A stretch of 64,000 bases of DNA from Aralia elata (taxonomy: Eukaryota > Streptophyta > Magnoliopsida > Apiales > Araliaceae): NCBI GenBank assembly GCA_034770075.1, contig CM068379.1, positions 21,699,506 through 21,763,505 of the forward strand, given 5' to 3'. Below, piece after piece: positions 22,441 to 34,370 of this stretch. Positions within the stretch are counted from its first letter, which is position 1, and every line of letters begins with the position of its first letter. The position numbers and the translations under genes are program-made. The notes under the pieces were generated by a model, which saw only the letters and a program-made list of their open reading frames with translations, had not been told where the DNA came from and ran no database searches.

Positions 22441-23772
22441 AATGAAGTTTTATCGAACAATCTATGTGTTAGCTCTTAAGGACGCGACCGAGATACCGAA
22501 TCGACGTCGAACCTTAATGAAACTTGTCTAGATTAGCGTAATACATGTTTATATAAGTTCTAACACTTATATATTTGTCAACGTAGACCACGTACGCTGA
22601 CACCTTGTGTGAAATTAAGTTTAACGAACTACGCTAAGGCAAGTGTCCTAACCTTACTCAACTTATATTATGCAAGTATTATACATCTTGCTATCAATTA
22701 TTGTGAAGTTATTGCTTCTTGTTCAGCATAACTTAAAAATGAATCATTGTTCATATATTAAAGCGGAAATTTGTTGTGTCAAACCAAATTGTTTTGGTAC
22801 GACATCTTATACTTAGTAAAAATGAGACACCTTGGATGGAAGGTGATCTCGAAAGCCTTATGATAAGGTAGTGTGACGTTAATGGAATAAAATTGACATA
22901 AATAGTAGGATGATATGCATACTCCTAGAATATTGGTGAGGCTGATCCCCTATCAGATATCCGAAATCAAATGGTTCTAAGTCATTGAAGACTGGTAGAA
23001 CTAAATGAAATACATGGTTCAGGTACAGAACCCTCAGTATTACATCAATTGACATCTTTCAAATCAAACACATTGTGTTTACATATTCAAATGAACTTGT
23101 TGAGCATTTGTAGCTCATTCTTGCGCGTATCTTCTTTGCAGCTTTAAATGATAAACCCAGCACCTCTGGTACAGATAAAGGAAAAGGACATGTTTATTAG
23201 TTTTAATTTCTGTTCTGAATAAATCAAGTCTTTTATAAGGCTTTGTGGTAATAACTTAGTACTGAAAACAATGTAATCGAACCAAATGATATGTAATATA
23301 TTATGATCCTTTATTTCATCGAATGCATTATACTCTGATCTTTATTTTCTTTAGCATAGTTGTACTGAGTAAATACAGTATTTATATGAACTATACATCT
23401 GAATGAGGGTATTTAAATGATATTGAAAGTCCTATAAGCTCTGAGGTTACACTAATGAGCGCCGGTAAGGTGTCATCTTTACCGGAATGCGCCCCTCAGT
23501 TCTATGGACAATCTTATCGTTAATACTGTGAATGTCAGATAGATAGGGAATATCGATATGATAGAAATATTCATTAGATATGAATCTATACATCCAAGTG
23601 AGGGTATCCAAACACATACAACGTTCTGGCCGGAACTATTACCTGTTATGGGATACTGTGAATCTTGGATAGATAGAAGTCATACTTTATTGAATATTTA
23701 TAGTTGTATAGTTTCACGTGAGTACCAGGTCTGCTACAGGGGAGTGTAGATATTTGGGGGCGTCATATCAGG

Positions 23773-25113
23773 TCCGAGCCTTACTAATATAAGAGGTTCC
23801 TGGCTTCGGGTCCAGCACAGAACCCGACCCATCGAGGCTATCAAAACCTTCGAATTTGTCTACAGGTTTTTCTTCAGAAACCACTCTATGGTTTGGAGTC
23901 GGATGACGAACGCCATCGGAATGGCTTGGGCATCTCTCGTTATTTAGGTTCATGGGTTCGGATAAGGTGGCGAACCTCATCGGAACGACTTCGGCATACT
24001 GGTATTATTAATACATATGACTAAAGTAACTACCACTTGACACCGTTTACTGATTTTATTCAAGTTTTAGTCATAAGCTTCACTGTCACCTTCTACGGTT
24101 GGTATAAACAGTAAACCCGGAGTCTTAGACTCGTTTGGACTGTATATAGATTCTCGGCGTTAACTAGGTAACATGACTAAGATCATTATTATGGTTCTAG
24201 TTTAAGCCATCATTCAGTTTAATATATAGTTCTTCACGATTATCTTATGACCCGGGGTCCAATATTATCTCAACTCCTAAGTATACTGATATTTAACCTG
24301 AAAGAAAACTAACTCAAAGCGAAGTGTTTAAGATAACAAGGTCATACCTTTCTGAAGCTCTATCTGCTAGGTCTTACTTTCAGTCTCTGCTTACCCTTCT
24401 TGTGGCAAGAGCTCCCCTAGAAATTATCTTTATCTCTATATATTCTATCTGTCATGAACAGAGTAGTAAGCTCAGCAAGGTGATTGTGGGCCTCTATTTA
24501 TAGAGAAGCTTTTGTCCAATCGTTGGTCATTACCCAGATTGTAGTACTACTACAAAGCGGTAATACCCGCTGGTTAAGAGTAATTAGGTAAAAAGTTCCA
24601 CCAACCCATTATTCAATCAATCTGCAGATTGTCATCTCACTTGTCTGGGTTTTAGTAACCTAAGGAATAGGCCACTGGCCTAGCTCGGCGGATTGTACTC
24701 TTACGCAAAGATAAAATATGGGATTGGCCTTCAACAGTAAAGGACCACATGGTTGGGTCACTTCTGATTTGGGCCTATTAATAGCTTAACTGTCCAGCTT
24801 ACAAACTCACACACCATCAGCTTGGATCGGGCTTGTTTAATGAAATAAAATGGACTAGTCCACTATTAAGAATTCCTTAGTGGAACTATTTAAGATCAAT
24901 AATACTAACTATCTACAAGACCATTACGCAAGCAACTACCTGGGCTTGTTTAAAAATAATCTACAAGGATAGTCCATTATATTTGGACTATTAAATTAAT
25001 TCACATATAATCACACATAGTCATCCAAATCATTTAAGGATTAATACGCAAAAGAATAAAATTAAACTCTTAACTTTATTAATAATATCGCTTAAGAATT
25101 CGCGCTCATTACA
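23773..25113 (-). repeat. Old Tekay 5' LTR, U3 and promoter part
   Basis: Continuation of the LTR at 8588-10200 after the young insertion, total about 2.95 kb. On the minus strand it opens TGTAATGAGCGCG at 25113. A TATA box sits at 24502-24494. The stretch next to the young Tekay (23773-24000) still shows CTTCGG-type words. The ORF at 23768-23980 does not look like a protein. Confidence 0.82.
24494..24502 (-). promoter_or_regulatory. TATA box of the old Tekay LTR
   Basis: The minus strand reads TATAAATAG in the context CTTCTCTATAAATAGAGGCC, about 610 bases from the LTR start. Confidence 0.65.
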
Positions 25114-25282
25114 GAAACCCAGTTTGTTTTGATAAATTTAAGGGTTCTAAGCAAAAGTTCAAGGATATACTTAAGCTTGTTAAAGATGCTGGATTCATAG
25201 AATGTTTGGAGACAAGCACCAGACTCTAGTCTGCCTTGGTAAAGGATTTTTACATGAATGTCATTTATCGTGGCAGTGTTCT
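25114..25282 (+). pseudogene. Gene copy 1, upstream fragment (unknown gene)
   Basis: Reads NPVCFDKFKGS..KFKDILKLVKDAGF then SALVKDFYMNVIYRGSVL, with one in-frame TAG at about 25227. It aligns residue by residue with the start of copy 2 (44868 downward: LENLVCFEKFG, ECLETNTRIYSALVKDFYLNVVY). The 5' end was cut off by the old Tekay insertion at 25113. Copia-1 interrupts it, and the sequence resumes at 34371. GTTCT at 25278-25282 is the left Copia-1 target-site duplication. Confidence 0.75.
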
Positions 25283-27087
25283 TGAAAGTAGTATGCACGC
25301 AATCCAATCATATTTGATATGATATATCATATACTTTGTAATCTTATTCGGTTATTAAAAGCATTTTACTTTATCTACATTGTGCTGTTATTTTAAATGT
25401 GATAAACCCATAGTTTTGAGCAATGTTTTTAGAATCATGATGGTGATCATGCTAATGAGATCTAAATTCAAGATAGCTCACAAACTAAAATTGTTCCTAA
25501 TCGTTGGATTACTAAAAAGGGGATTAGTGAATCCGGATAGATTAGTACATACGTTACTTGCTCTTAGGAAGAGAATGATTGATCTCATAATCATTTGTGT
25601 GGAGACACTAAAGCAAGTATGTAGGTGCTTATTAGAGAATAAGTTCACTGAACGTGGCTCGCGAAGGAATACCTAATGGAGTTTTACTCGCCTGTCAATA
25701 GAAATTCTTCTAGTGATAGTAGTACAAGTGATCCTTGGATTTGAGAACATCATAGTATCTTGTGTATGATAAGTTATGCTTTGACATGTCCTTTAAGACC
25801 TTTAGGGTATACCAAAGGGTATGTTTGGGTAGAATAAGTTGTACATGGAGATAGATGAATGATCAACAAAAAATCTACCACATCTAGTAAAAGATGTGAA
25901 TGTCCTATGTGATTCGATAAATGACAATTCAGTAGTCCTTGGCCAAGGCAGAATAAAATTAGAAAAGAGTTTCTAATTTGCATTATTTAGAGTTGTGCAT
26001 TTGAGAATCGAAATACATATAATTAAATAAAATAAGACTTGACAGTAATTTCATGTCTTATATTTAATTGGGACATTGTATGGTAGAAGGATTGAATTGT
26101 ACGGTAACTATTCACTGAAAGGTTCTTTTGTGATTAATGTTGAAATCTATATTATCTGGAAAGTCGTTGATCGCTAAGTGGGCTTACCCTTATTTTAGAA
26201 TAAATATTATTTATTTAAATGAATTAAATAGTTTAATTTATTTATTTAAATAAGATTAGAATTGTTCTAATGGATTTATTCATAACCGGTTTAATATGGA
26301 GAACCTAAATGGTCACACCGCAAAAGGAAAATATTTATTTTAGAAGTAAATGGCATAATTGTAATAATAAGTTGAGTGTATTCAATTTAGTCTATGGAGA
26401 TAGAATAAATTAAATAGCTTAATATTTATTATTTAATATTTTGGAAATATTAAATATATAAATTAATAAGAGGAGTAATTTTATTATTATTATTACTATT
26501 ACTATTATTTAATTCCTAATAGGGATTGTGAATTAATTAATAGAAGTACTCTCTCATGTATTCTTAATTGGATTAGGAGCATAATTAATTAAAGGAGTTT
26601 AATTAGAATAGAAAAACTAATCCTAAATAGTTTAGGGGAGGGTTTTCCTACATCTATAAATAAGAGAAGTCTTATCATAGATTGGGATTACACACTCTTG
26701 CATAAAAATTGTGGAGAGCACTTACAATTTCTATAAAGATAGAAACTAGGGTTTTACCAACACCCATCTTCTTGAATAGATATTATTCCTTGGTGGATCA
26801 CCTCTAGAGGCCAAACACTTGGGTGGCTAACGTTGATCAAAGGAAGGAATTTAATCGGTGAAATTCAAGGAGAACGCGAAAGGAATTGAAAGTGAACTTG
26901 TACCTGAGGAAGCTAGAATTCTACAAGGGTATAATTCTTATTCTCCATCTCTTTCGTTTAATTAATAATTATGCATAAAGAAAGATCATGGTGATGGTTT
27001 GTATAAAATTTTAAAATCTAATTTTATTGCGCTTCCGCTTTATTTATGTAATTTGATTGCATGTTCGTGTTATATACAAACCTAACA
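25283..27087 (+). repeat. Copia-1 5' LTR (1,805 bases)
   Basis: Opens TGAAAGTAGTATGCACGC and ends TATACAAACCTAACA. TATA box at 26655-26662 (CTATAAATAAGAG). A 69-codon antisense ORF (25774-25983, minus) recurs in all four LTRs of this family; see findings. Confidence 0.92.
26655..26662 (+). promoter_or_regulatory. TATA box of the Copia-1 5' LTR
   Basis: TATAAATA in ACATCTATAAATAAGAGAAG. It is kept at 33933-33940 and 43664-43671. The Copia-2 5' LTR has TATAAAAA at 36692. Confidence 0.65.
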
Positions 27088-28386
27088 GTGGTATCAAGAG
27101 CCAAACTTTATGCGAATTATTAATTGTTTTGATTCCGTATATGTATGGGTATGTGTTTGGAACAATTTATTGGGCATAATATGTTGTATAAAATCATGAG
27201 TTTTGAAAACAATTGCAGAAAATCGAGTTTTGGATAAAAACTGATCAAATTCGCAACTGTAGAAGGAACAGTTCCTGGAAGCCGACGCCGCAGCGTCGTA
27301 TCCCTTCGGGCGATACGATCTGGCGCCGCAGCGCCTCTTTTCTTCATTAAACCGGCGCTGCAGCGCCACTATGCAGAATTTTGCGATTTTGATTATTTTT
27401 TGCAATTTTTCAATAATTAAAATTAAGTGTTATTTTACATGGTTTTATAATTAAAATAAAGAGTTATTTTAATCTTGAAATTGGATTCCATGTTAATTAA
27501 AATAAAGGTGTTTATTTTGATTTGAAATTTAATTAAAAAATAAAGGAGTTTATTTTTATTCAAAATTCGATAAATTAAAATAAAAGAGTTTATTTTGATT
27601 TAGAATTGGATTAAAATAAAGGAGTTTATTTTGATTCATAATTGGATTTCATGCTAACCAATTAGAGTTGAAATTGGATTTCATGCTAACTAGTTGGAGT
27701 TGAAATTAGATTTTATACTAAACAAATTGGAGTTGAAATTATATTTCATTCAAACTAATTTGATTTGGTATTGGATTTCATGCAATTTTAAATTGCCCAT
27801 TAAATGATATCAATGCATATATGAAATGGTTTTATTATTCATGAGATGAATGTTATTTATTGATGCATATGGAGATATGTATGATAATAAATGAGATTGA
27901 TTATGGACTATTGACCAATGTGTGATTGGATTTATTTTAGAGGATTTTTGAATGAATGAGTTTTTTTTTAAATGGGGTCTGCGTACCTCGTCTTCTCTAG
28001 TTTTTCTCTATGTAAATTCTATCTTCCTCCTATGTACTTCCCCTTGACTGCTGATCAAGGTTTATATTTATTGTAAATAGTTTATGTAATAGGATTAGTT
28101 AGAATTATTTTGAACAATTAGAGACAAAGGAGCAAGGAGCGCTTGAAGACCCGTTTGGAATGGAGCCCGAGATTTAAATGTAATAGTTATATTTAAATTT
28201 AATTCTTGCACCCTAGGTTTGACCTTTTGGTTCACTTGGTGGCTCTAGTGAACTAAACTAGAATAAAAGTCCATAATCAATCCGGGTAGAATATAGTATT
28301 CTATATGTGCATGCTTACTATATATATATATATATATATTATATTATCCAACATGCTTCACATGTTAAATAATATGACGTGTATTT

Positions 28387-28418
<32 letters not shown>

Positions 28419-29061
28419 CATGCGCCCTAAACAAGATGAAACAAATAATAACAAACCCCTTAAAGAAATCATATTAAGTCCTAAGCGTTCAAAGATATTT
28501 AGAATATCGAACGTTGCTTTCTAGCATGGTAAAGCGATAGAGTATTAAATATTTAATATGAGTTTGTTGTACACACACAAGGCGAGTATTAAATATTTAA
28601 GATGTTGTTTTATCACATTTGATGCTTATTAAGGAATTGAACATTACTGCTTTGTTGTGCACACACAAGGGCGGTCTTTTTCTCTACACATATATGGAAG
28701 TGCTAGGTTGGACTTAACTTAGATTATTTTAGTTCGGATGTATACACACTTGACCATTATAATTTAAGAGGCAAAATACAAGGAGTTACATAGTGATATA
28801 ATTGACAATAGTTGTCTACCTATTTATTTATATATAGTTTGTTGTAGACACACAAGGCTATATACATTTGAAATGTAATCCTTATTCTCACTAGCAAATC
28901 TTTAATTAGATTTGCCGAACTATATATTGAGGGTAATATAGTTTGATGAAAATAGTGGGAGATACCAATTTAAATAAAGACCTAATTTATTTTGGTAATT
29001 AATAAAATGAATGTATGCTAAAAATATTGTTAAATTACAAATTCATTTACAGAATTTTATA
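27088..29061 (+). other. Copia-1 leader with PBS, palindromic array and tandem repeats
   Basis: The PBS region starts GTGGTATCAAGAGCC (27088-27102), an initiator tRNA-Met type site with one extra A. Then come a GC-rich palindromic array (27281-27370), tandem A/T repeats (about 27430-27760) with ATTAAAATAAAGGAGTTTAT as core word, a (TA)n run (28318-28340), a (TG)n run (28397-28418), and three copies of a TTTGTTGT-CACACACAAGG word (28563, 28651, 28838). No credible protein. Confidence 0.8.
27281..27370 (+). repeat. GC-rich palindromic array in the Copia-1 leader
   Basis: Includes GGCGCTGCAGCGCC (27354-27367), a perfect 14-base palindrome, plus GGCGCCGCAGCGCC and GACGCCGCAGCGTC, in an otherwise AT-rich leader. 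Confidence 0.8.
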
Positions 29062-29880
29062 ATGTCTAATTTACTATCACTGTGGAGCATATTAGATGCT
29101 AATTAACTGGACCAAATAACACGGACTAGTTAAGGAATTTGAGAATAGTTCTCAAGGCTAAAAAGCTATCTTATGTCCTTAATACGCCTATCCCTGCAAT
29201 GGTTGCAGACAATGCCTCTGAGGAAGAGATTTCTCCTTTTAGAAAGTGGCAAGATCATGCACAGTTGGCTCAATGCATCATGCTCGCATCCATGAGTAAT
29301 GAGCTTCAGCATCAGCATGAAACTATGGATGCTCCTACTGTATTCCTGCACCTCAAGGAGTTGAATGGTAAGGAAAGTAGGACTACTAGATATATGATAT
29401 CTAAGAAGCTCTTCCGATCTAGAATGACCAATGGCACTACGGTACAGACACATATCCTTAAAATGATCAATTCGATTGAACGATTAGGACAACAGGGTTT
29501 TGTCATGAATGGAGAGTTGATCCAGATCTTGCAATCACTTCCAGACTCTTTCTCACAATTTGTTGTGAATTTCCACGTGAACAAGCTATATGCCAGCCTG
29601 CATGAGTCATTTAAACACGTTGAAAACTGTAAAGAGTCATTTTTCAACCAAGAAAGACCAAGGCTTACTGATAGACGATTCTTCCAGGAAGCTGAAGAGG
29701 GCCAAAGGATCTTCTTAAAAAAAAGAACAATTAAAAGAAGGTATAAGGAAAGGCAATAACTAAGGACACTAAGAACAAAACTGATGCAGATAGCAAAGGA
29801 GTTTGCTTCCACTGCAATAAGCCTGGACACTGAAAAGGAAACTGTAAGGAGCACCTTGCATAGGCTAACCAGAAGAAGCT
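29062..29880 (+). pseudogene. Copia-1 gag, frameshifted
   Basis: A decayed N-terminus (MSNLLSLWSILDA, ATG 29062) leads, after an indel and a TAG at the usual Trp, to the long frame at 29139-29759. That frame has LRIVLKAKKLSYVLNTPIP, QCIMLASMSNELQHQHETMD, SRTTRYMISKKLFRSRM and SLPDSFSQFVVNFH, the typical UBN2-type Copia gag. The zinc knuckle is in another frame (about 29804-29850): C-FH-C-NKPG-H-x4-C, with the residue after His now a stop. The family protein forms the particle and binds genomic RNA. Confidence 0.88.
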
Positions 29881-30860
29881 TAGTAAAGCTTCGGTTACAG
29901 ATATAGGTTTGTTCATCATTGAAATAAATCTTTCTGTAAGTCAAGGTTCTACTTGGGTATTAGATACCGGCTATAGTTCTCACGTATGCAATCCAATACA
30001 GAGACTAAGCAGGAGTAGAAAGCTAAACAAAGAGTAAGTAATCTTACGTGCGGAGAATGGAGTAATGGCTGCTACATTAGCCGTAGGAACTTATAGTTTA
30101 GCGTTGCCTACGGGCAAGTCTATTAAGTTAATAAGTTGTTATTATGTTCCAGTTCTCTTAAGAAACATTATTACTTCCGTTATTGGACAAGGAAGGTTCT
30201 GGTATTATATTTAAGAACAATTGTTGTTCTATTTATAAGGATAATGTTTTGTTTGAAACTGGAAGATCACTTGATAGACTTTGAAAACTTGACTTACATA
30301 TAAAATAATTTTACAAATTGAACAAACTAGTAAAAGAAAAGGAGATGATCATTCAAAGAGTTGAACATGTGTATTTGATGAAATACAAGTCTGAATCATT
30401 TGAAAGGTTCAAAGAATTCAGAAGTGAAACAAATTGACAAAGTATTAAGATTCTTTGATCAGATCGAAGAAAGAATACTTGTACAATGAGTTTCTAGATC
30501 ATCTCAAAATGGTATTTTCTCATAATGGACACCTTCTGATACGCAATAATTGATTTGTGTATCTAAATGGGAAAATTGTATTATGTAGGACATGGTGCGG
30601 TCCATAATGATTTTTACCGACATTCCAGTATCTTTCTAGGGTTATGCCCTAGAAACGGCTGCATATCTACAAAATAAGGTAACCTCAAAATTCGGCCCCA
30701 AGACTCCATAAAAGTTATGGATATGGAGGATTCCTAGTCTTAAGTATGTTAAGATAAGGGGTTATCCAGCTTATGTAAAAAGGTTTCAAAAGGATAAGCT
30801 TGGGACAAAATCTGACAAGTGCAGGTTTGTGGGATATCCTAAAGAAAGTTTAAGGTATTA
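29881..30860 (+). pseudogene. Copia-1 protease and integrase remnants
   Basis: The protease active-site segment is WVLDTGYSSHVC (about 29955-29990), with LPTGKSIKLISCYYVPVL following. Integrase is reduced: SFERFKEFRSE and SIKILRSDR (core fragment, about 30400-30465), then KVTSKFGPKTP, IRGYPAYVKRFQKDKLG and KCRFVGYPKESLRYY (C-terminal side, to about 30865). The HHCC zinc region and much of the D,D-35-E core are missing. Several stops and frame changes. Confidence 0.8.
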
Positions 30861-32553
30861 TTATTATAATCCTACACGTTGCCTTCTTGGATAAAAGTGT
30901 TTATCATTGAAGGAGCTAGTGGGAGGGTAATAAATCTTGAAGGAGTTCAAGAACCACAAAGCATTTTAAGTCAAATCGAGGAACCTGTAGATAGACCTAT
31001 TGTACCACAACCAAATTGTAAATCTGGAAGAGTACCGAAGATACCTAGAAGGTATGGATTCATCATAGATGATGATGACGATGAGGTACGCATCACAGAG
31101 GATGATGATCCAGTTATATACGATGAGGGTATGAGTAGTAGAAATTCAGAGAAATGGCAGATGGCCATAAAATCTGTAATGGACTCCATGTATGAGAACC
31201 AAGTATAGACCCTGGTTACTCCACCGAAAGGTATAGTGCCTAGAGGGTGTATATGGGTCTTTAAAGGAAAGACTGGAGCAGATGGCAAGGTAGAGACCTA
31301 TAAGACCAGACCTGTTTAAAAGGTTTCAAATAAAGTCAAGGAGTTGACTGTGATAAAACCTTATTACCGGTATCAAGGCTCAAGTCCATTCGGATTTTGT
31401 TTGTGATTGCAACTTATTATTACAAAGTCTGGCAAATGGACGTGGAGTCGTCCTTCCTCAATGAAGACTTGAAGAGAATGTATATATGATACAGCCAGAT
31501 AGATTTGTTATAATGGTTGAAGCAAATCGTGTATATGAGCTACAACATTCCATTTATGGATTGAAGCAAACTTCTCAAAGATGGAATATTCATTTTGATG
31601 AGACAATCAAAAGAGTTTGATTTTATCAAACACGAGAATGAAACCTAGTGGGTACAAAAGGGTCAGTGGGAGCGCTGTGACATTCCTAGTATTATATGTT
31701 GATATACTACTGATAAAGAATGACACACCAATGCTTTAATCAGTAAAGATGAAATTGTCTAAATATTCCTCCATGAATGACTTGGGAGGAGCATCCTATA
31801 AATTGGGGATATAAATCTATATAGATAGATTTAAAAGGGTGTTCGGCTTGACTCAATGAACATATATTCATTCGATGCTAAAGGCGTTTAGCATGGCAAA
31901 CTCCAAGAGAGGTCTCATTATGATGAGCCATGGAGTGAATCTCTCTAAAATTATCTCCAATTTAAAGAGAGACCGCATGAGTTACTATCATGTATGCAAT
32001 GAATATACAAGGCTTGATGTTGATCAGACATATTCTGGAGAAGATCACTGTAAGACAGTGAAAAACATCTTTAAGTAATTAACCGGTATTGAGGATGTGA
32101 TCATAATTTATGGGGGGTCTTAATTAAAATTAGAGGGTTAAACAGACTCAAGTGTTTCAGACTGACAAAGACGATAACAAATCCATTTTAAGGTAAATCG
32201 TTACCTTGAATGGTGGTGCAGTGAATTGAAAAAGTTCCAAACAGCAAAAAGTTACTGATTTAGTGATAAAGACAAATTATATAGCTGTAAGTGAAGTTGC
32301 AAGTTGATTATTTGGATGAAAAGTTCATCGCAAAACTAGGAATAGTTCCTAAGTCTCATCTTGGATTCAAACATGTGTTGCGGCATTTTCATTTGATTAG
32401 AGGAATCACTGAAAGAGGAGAAGTCACTATAGAGATAGTGGACTCTCAAGAACAACATTGCATATCCATTTACTGAAGTTTTATCCAAACAGCAGGATGA
32501 TCGTCACTTAGAGAAGAAGGGTATTAGATACCATGGCGATTGGCTTTAGTGCA
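30861..32553 (+). pseudogene. Copia-1 reverse transcriptase and RNase H, heavily decayed
   Basis: Scattered recognisable pieces: SEKWQMAIKSVMDSMYENQV (31145-31205), VPRGCIWVFKGKTGADGKVE (about 31230-31300), the catalytic box as LVLYVDILLIKND (about 31690-31725, where the usual second Asp is lost), SSMNDLGGASYKLGI, and an RNase H end near 32290-32480 with GIVPKSHLGFKHV-type sequence. A short acidic run DDDDDEVRITEDDDP (31066-31110) lies between integrase and RT, as in related elements. Stops are frequent. Confidence 0.82.
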
Positions 32554-32563
32554 AGTGGGAGAT

Positions 32564-34365
32564 TGAAAGTAGTATGCACGCAAGCCAATCATATTTGATA
32601 TGATATAGCATATACTTTGTAATCTTATTCGGTTATTAAAGGCATTTTACTTTATCTACATTGTGCTGTTATTTTAAATGTGATAAACCCATAGTTTTGA
32701 GCAATATTTTTAGAATCATGATGGTGATCATGCTAATGAGATCTAAATTCTAGATAACTCACAAACTAAAATCGTTCCTAATCGTTGGATTACTAAAAAG
32801 GGGATTATTGAATCCGGAAAGATTAGTACATACGTTGCTTGCTCTTAGGAAGAGGATGATTGATCTCATAATCATTTGTGTGGAGACACTAAAGCAAGTA
32901 TGTAGGTGCTTATTAGAGAATAAGTTCACTGAACGTGGCTCGCTAAGGAATACCTAATGGAGTCTTACTCGCTTGTCAATAGGAATTCCTCTAGTTATAG
33001 TAGTACAAGTGATCCTTGGACTTGAGATCATCATAGTATCTTGTGTATAATGACTTATACTTTGACATGTCCCTTAAGACCTTTAGGGTATATCAAAGGG
33101 TATGATTGGGTATAATAAGTTGTACATGGAGATAGGTGAATAATCAACAAAGAATTTACCACATCTAGTAAAAGATGTGAATGTCCTATGTGATTCGATA
33201 AATGACAAGTCAATAGTCCTTGGCCAAGGTAGAATGAAATTAGAAAGGAGTTTCTAATTTGCATTATTTAGAGTTGTGCATTTGAGAATCAAAATACATA
33301 TAATTAAATAAAATAAGACTTGACAGTAATTCTATGTCTTATATTTAATTAGAACATTGTATGGTAGAAGGATTGAATTGTACGGTAACTATTCACTGAA
33401 AGGTTCTTTTGTGATTAATGTTGAAATCTATATTATCTGGAAAGTCGTTGATTGCTAAGGGGGCTTACCCTTATTGTAGAATAAATGTTATTTATTTAAA
33501 TGAATTAAATAGTTTAATTAATTTATTTAAATAAGATTAGAATTGTTCTAATTGATTTATTCACAACCGGTATAATATAGAGAACCTAAAGGGTCACACC
33601 GCAAAAGAAAAATATTTATTTAAGAAGTAAATAGCATAATTGTAATAATAAGTTAAGTGTATTTAATTTAGTCTATGGAGATAGAATAAATTAAATAGCT
33701 AAATATTTATTATTTAATATTTTGAAAATATTAAATATATAAATTAATAAGAGGAGTCTTATTATTATTATTACTATTACTATTATTTAATTTCTAATAG
33801 GGATTGTGAATTAATTAATAGAAGTACTCTCTCATGTATTCCTAATTGGATCAGGAGCATAATTAATTAAAGGAGTTTAATTAGAATAGAAACATTAATC
33901 CTAAATAGTTTAGGGGAGGGTTTTCCTATATCTATAAATAAGAGAAGTCTTATCATAGATTGGGGTTACACACTCTTGCATAAGAATTGTGGAGAGCACT
34001 TATAATTTTTATAGAGATAGAAATTAGGGTTTTGTCAACATCCATCTTATTGAATAGATATTATTCCTTGGTGGATCACCTCTAGAGGCCAAACACTTGG
34101 GTGGCTAACATTGATCAAAGGAATGAATTTAATCGGTGGAATTCAAGGAGAACGCGAAAGGAATTGGAGGTGAACTTGTACCTGAGGAAGCTATAATTCT
34201 ACAAGGGTATAATCTTTATTCTCCATCTCTTTCGTTTAAATAATAATTGTGCATAAAGAAAGATCATGGTGATGGTTTTTATAAAATTTTAAAATCTGAT
34301 TTTATCGCGTTTCTGCTTTATTTATGTAATTTGATTGAATGTTCGCGTTATATACAAACCTAACA
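32564..34365 (+). repeat. Copia-1 3' LTR (1,802 bases)
   Basis: Starts TGAAAGTAGTATGCACGC right after the PPT AAGTGGGAGA (about 32553-32562) and ends CCTAACA, followed by GTTCT (34366-34370). Confidence 0.92.
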
Positions 34366-34370
34366 GTTCT

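Larger units (their letters stand above)
10201..23767 (+). mobile_element. Young Tekay-type Ty3/gypsy element, complete but RT-deleted
   Basis: A full element of 13,567 bases: 5' LTR 10201-14390, PBS 14394-14405, pre-gag ORF, gag-protease, deleted RT, RNase H, integrase with chromodomain, PPT 19541-19552 and 3' LTR 19553-23767. It is flanked by an exact 5-base duplication TCAGG (10196-10200 and 23768-23772). A chromodomain after integrase, very long LTRs and the initiator tRNA-Met PBS fit the Tekay (Del) chromoviruses. Over the first 165 bases the LTRs differ at about seven sites by eye. Confidence 0.95.
19553..23767 (+). repeat. Young Tekay 3' LTR (4,215 bases)
   Basis: Collinear copy of 10201-14390 with the same internal parts: TATA box 20418-20426, 25-base hairpin 21125-21149, AT-rich tandem region 21424-22440 and U5 hairpin 23457-23497. 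Its last bases are GGGGGCGTCATA where the 5' LTR has ...GTCACA, a mutated terminal CA. TCAGG follows at 23768-23772. Confidence 0.94.
5985..25113 (-). mobile_element. Old Tekay-type Ty3/gypsy element, minus strand, interrupted twice
   Basis: On the minus strand the 5' LTR runs 25113 to 23773 and then 10200 to 8588, followed by a PBS, a pre-gag ORF and gag down to 5985. There Athila-1 is inserted. The rest (pol, 3' LTR) must lie left of the window. The young Tekay (10201-23767) splits the 5' LTR and duplicates TCAGG. Many stops and frameshifts make this the oldest Tekay here. Its 5' end abuts gene copy 1. Confidence 0.85.
25283..34365 (+). mobile_element. Copia-1: complete but decayed Ty1/copia element
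   Basis: 5' LTR 25283-27087, PBS 27089-27102, a long leader, gag 29062-29880, protease, integrase and RT remnants, PPT about 32554-32563, 3' LTR 32564-34365. It has an exact 5-base duplication GTTCT (25278-25282 and 34366-34370) and is inserted in gene copy 1. The order protease-integrase-RT is read directly (integrase remnant before RT), which is the Copia order. All coding parts carry stops and frameshifts. Confidence 0.94.

Noticed and set aside
27089..27102. TGGTATCAAGAGC and TGGTATCAGAGC sites as tRNA gene ends
   Set aside because: They are complementary to the tRNA 3' end, lie directly after LTRs and have no tRNA body; they are primer-binding sites.
29312..29944. 210-codon minus-strand ORF opposite Copia-1 gag, repeated at 39137-39733
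   Set aside because: It is opposite a gag of known type. Its Leu/Ser/Cys-rich content is what the antisense of a Lys/Glu-rich frame gives. Openness in both copies follows from near identity.
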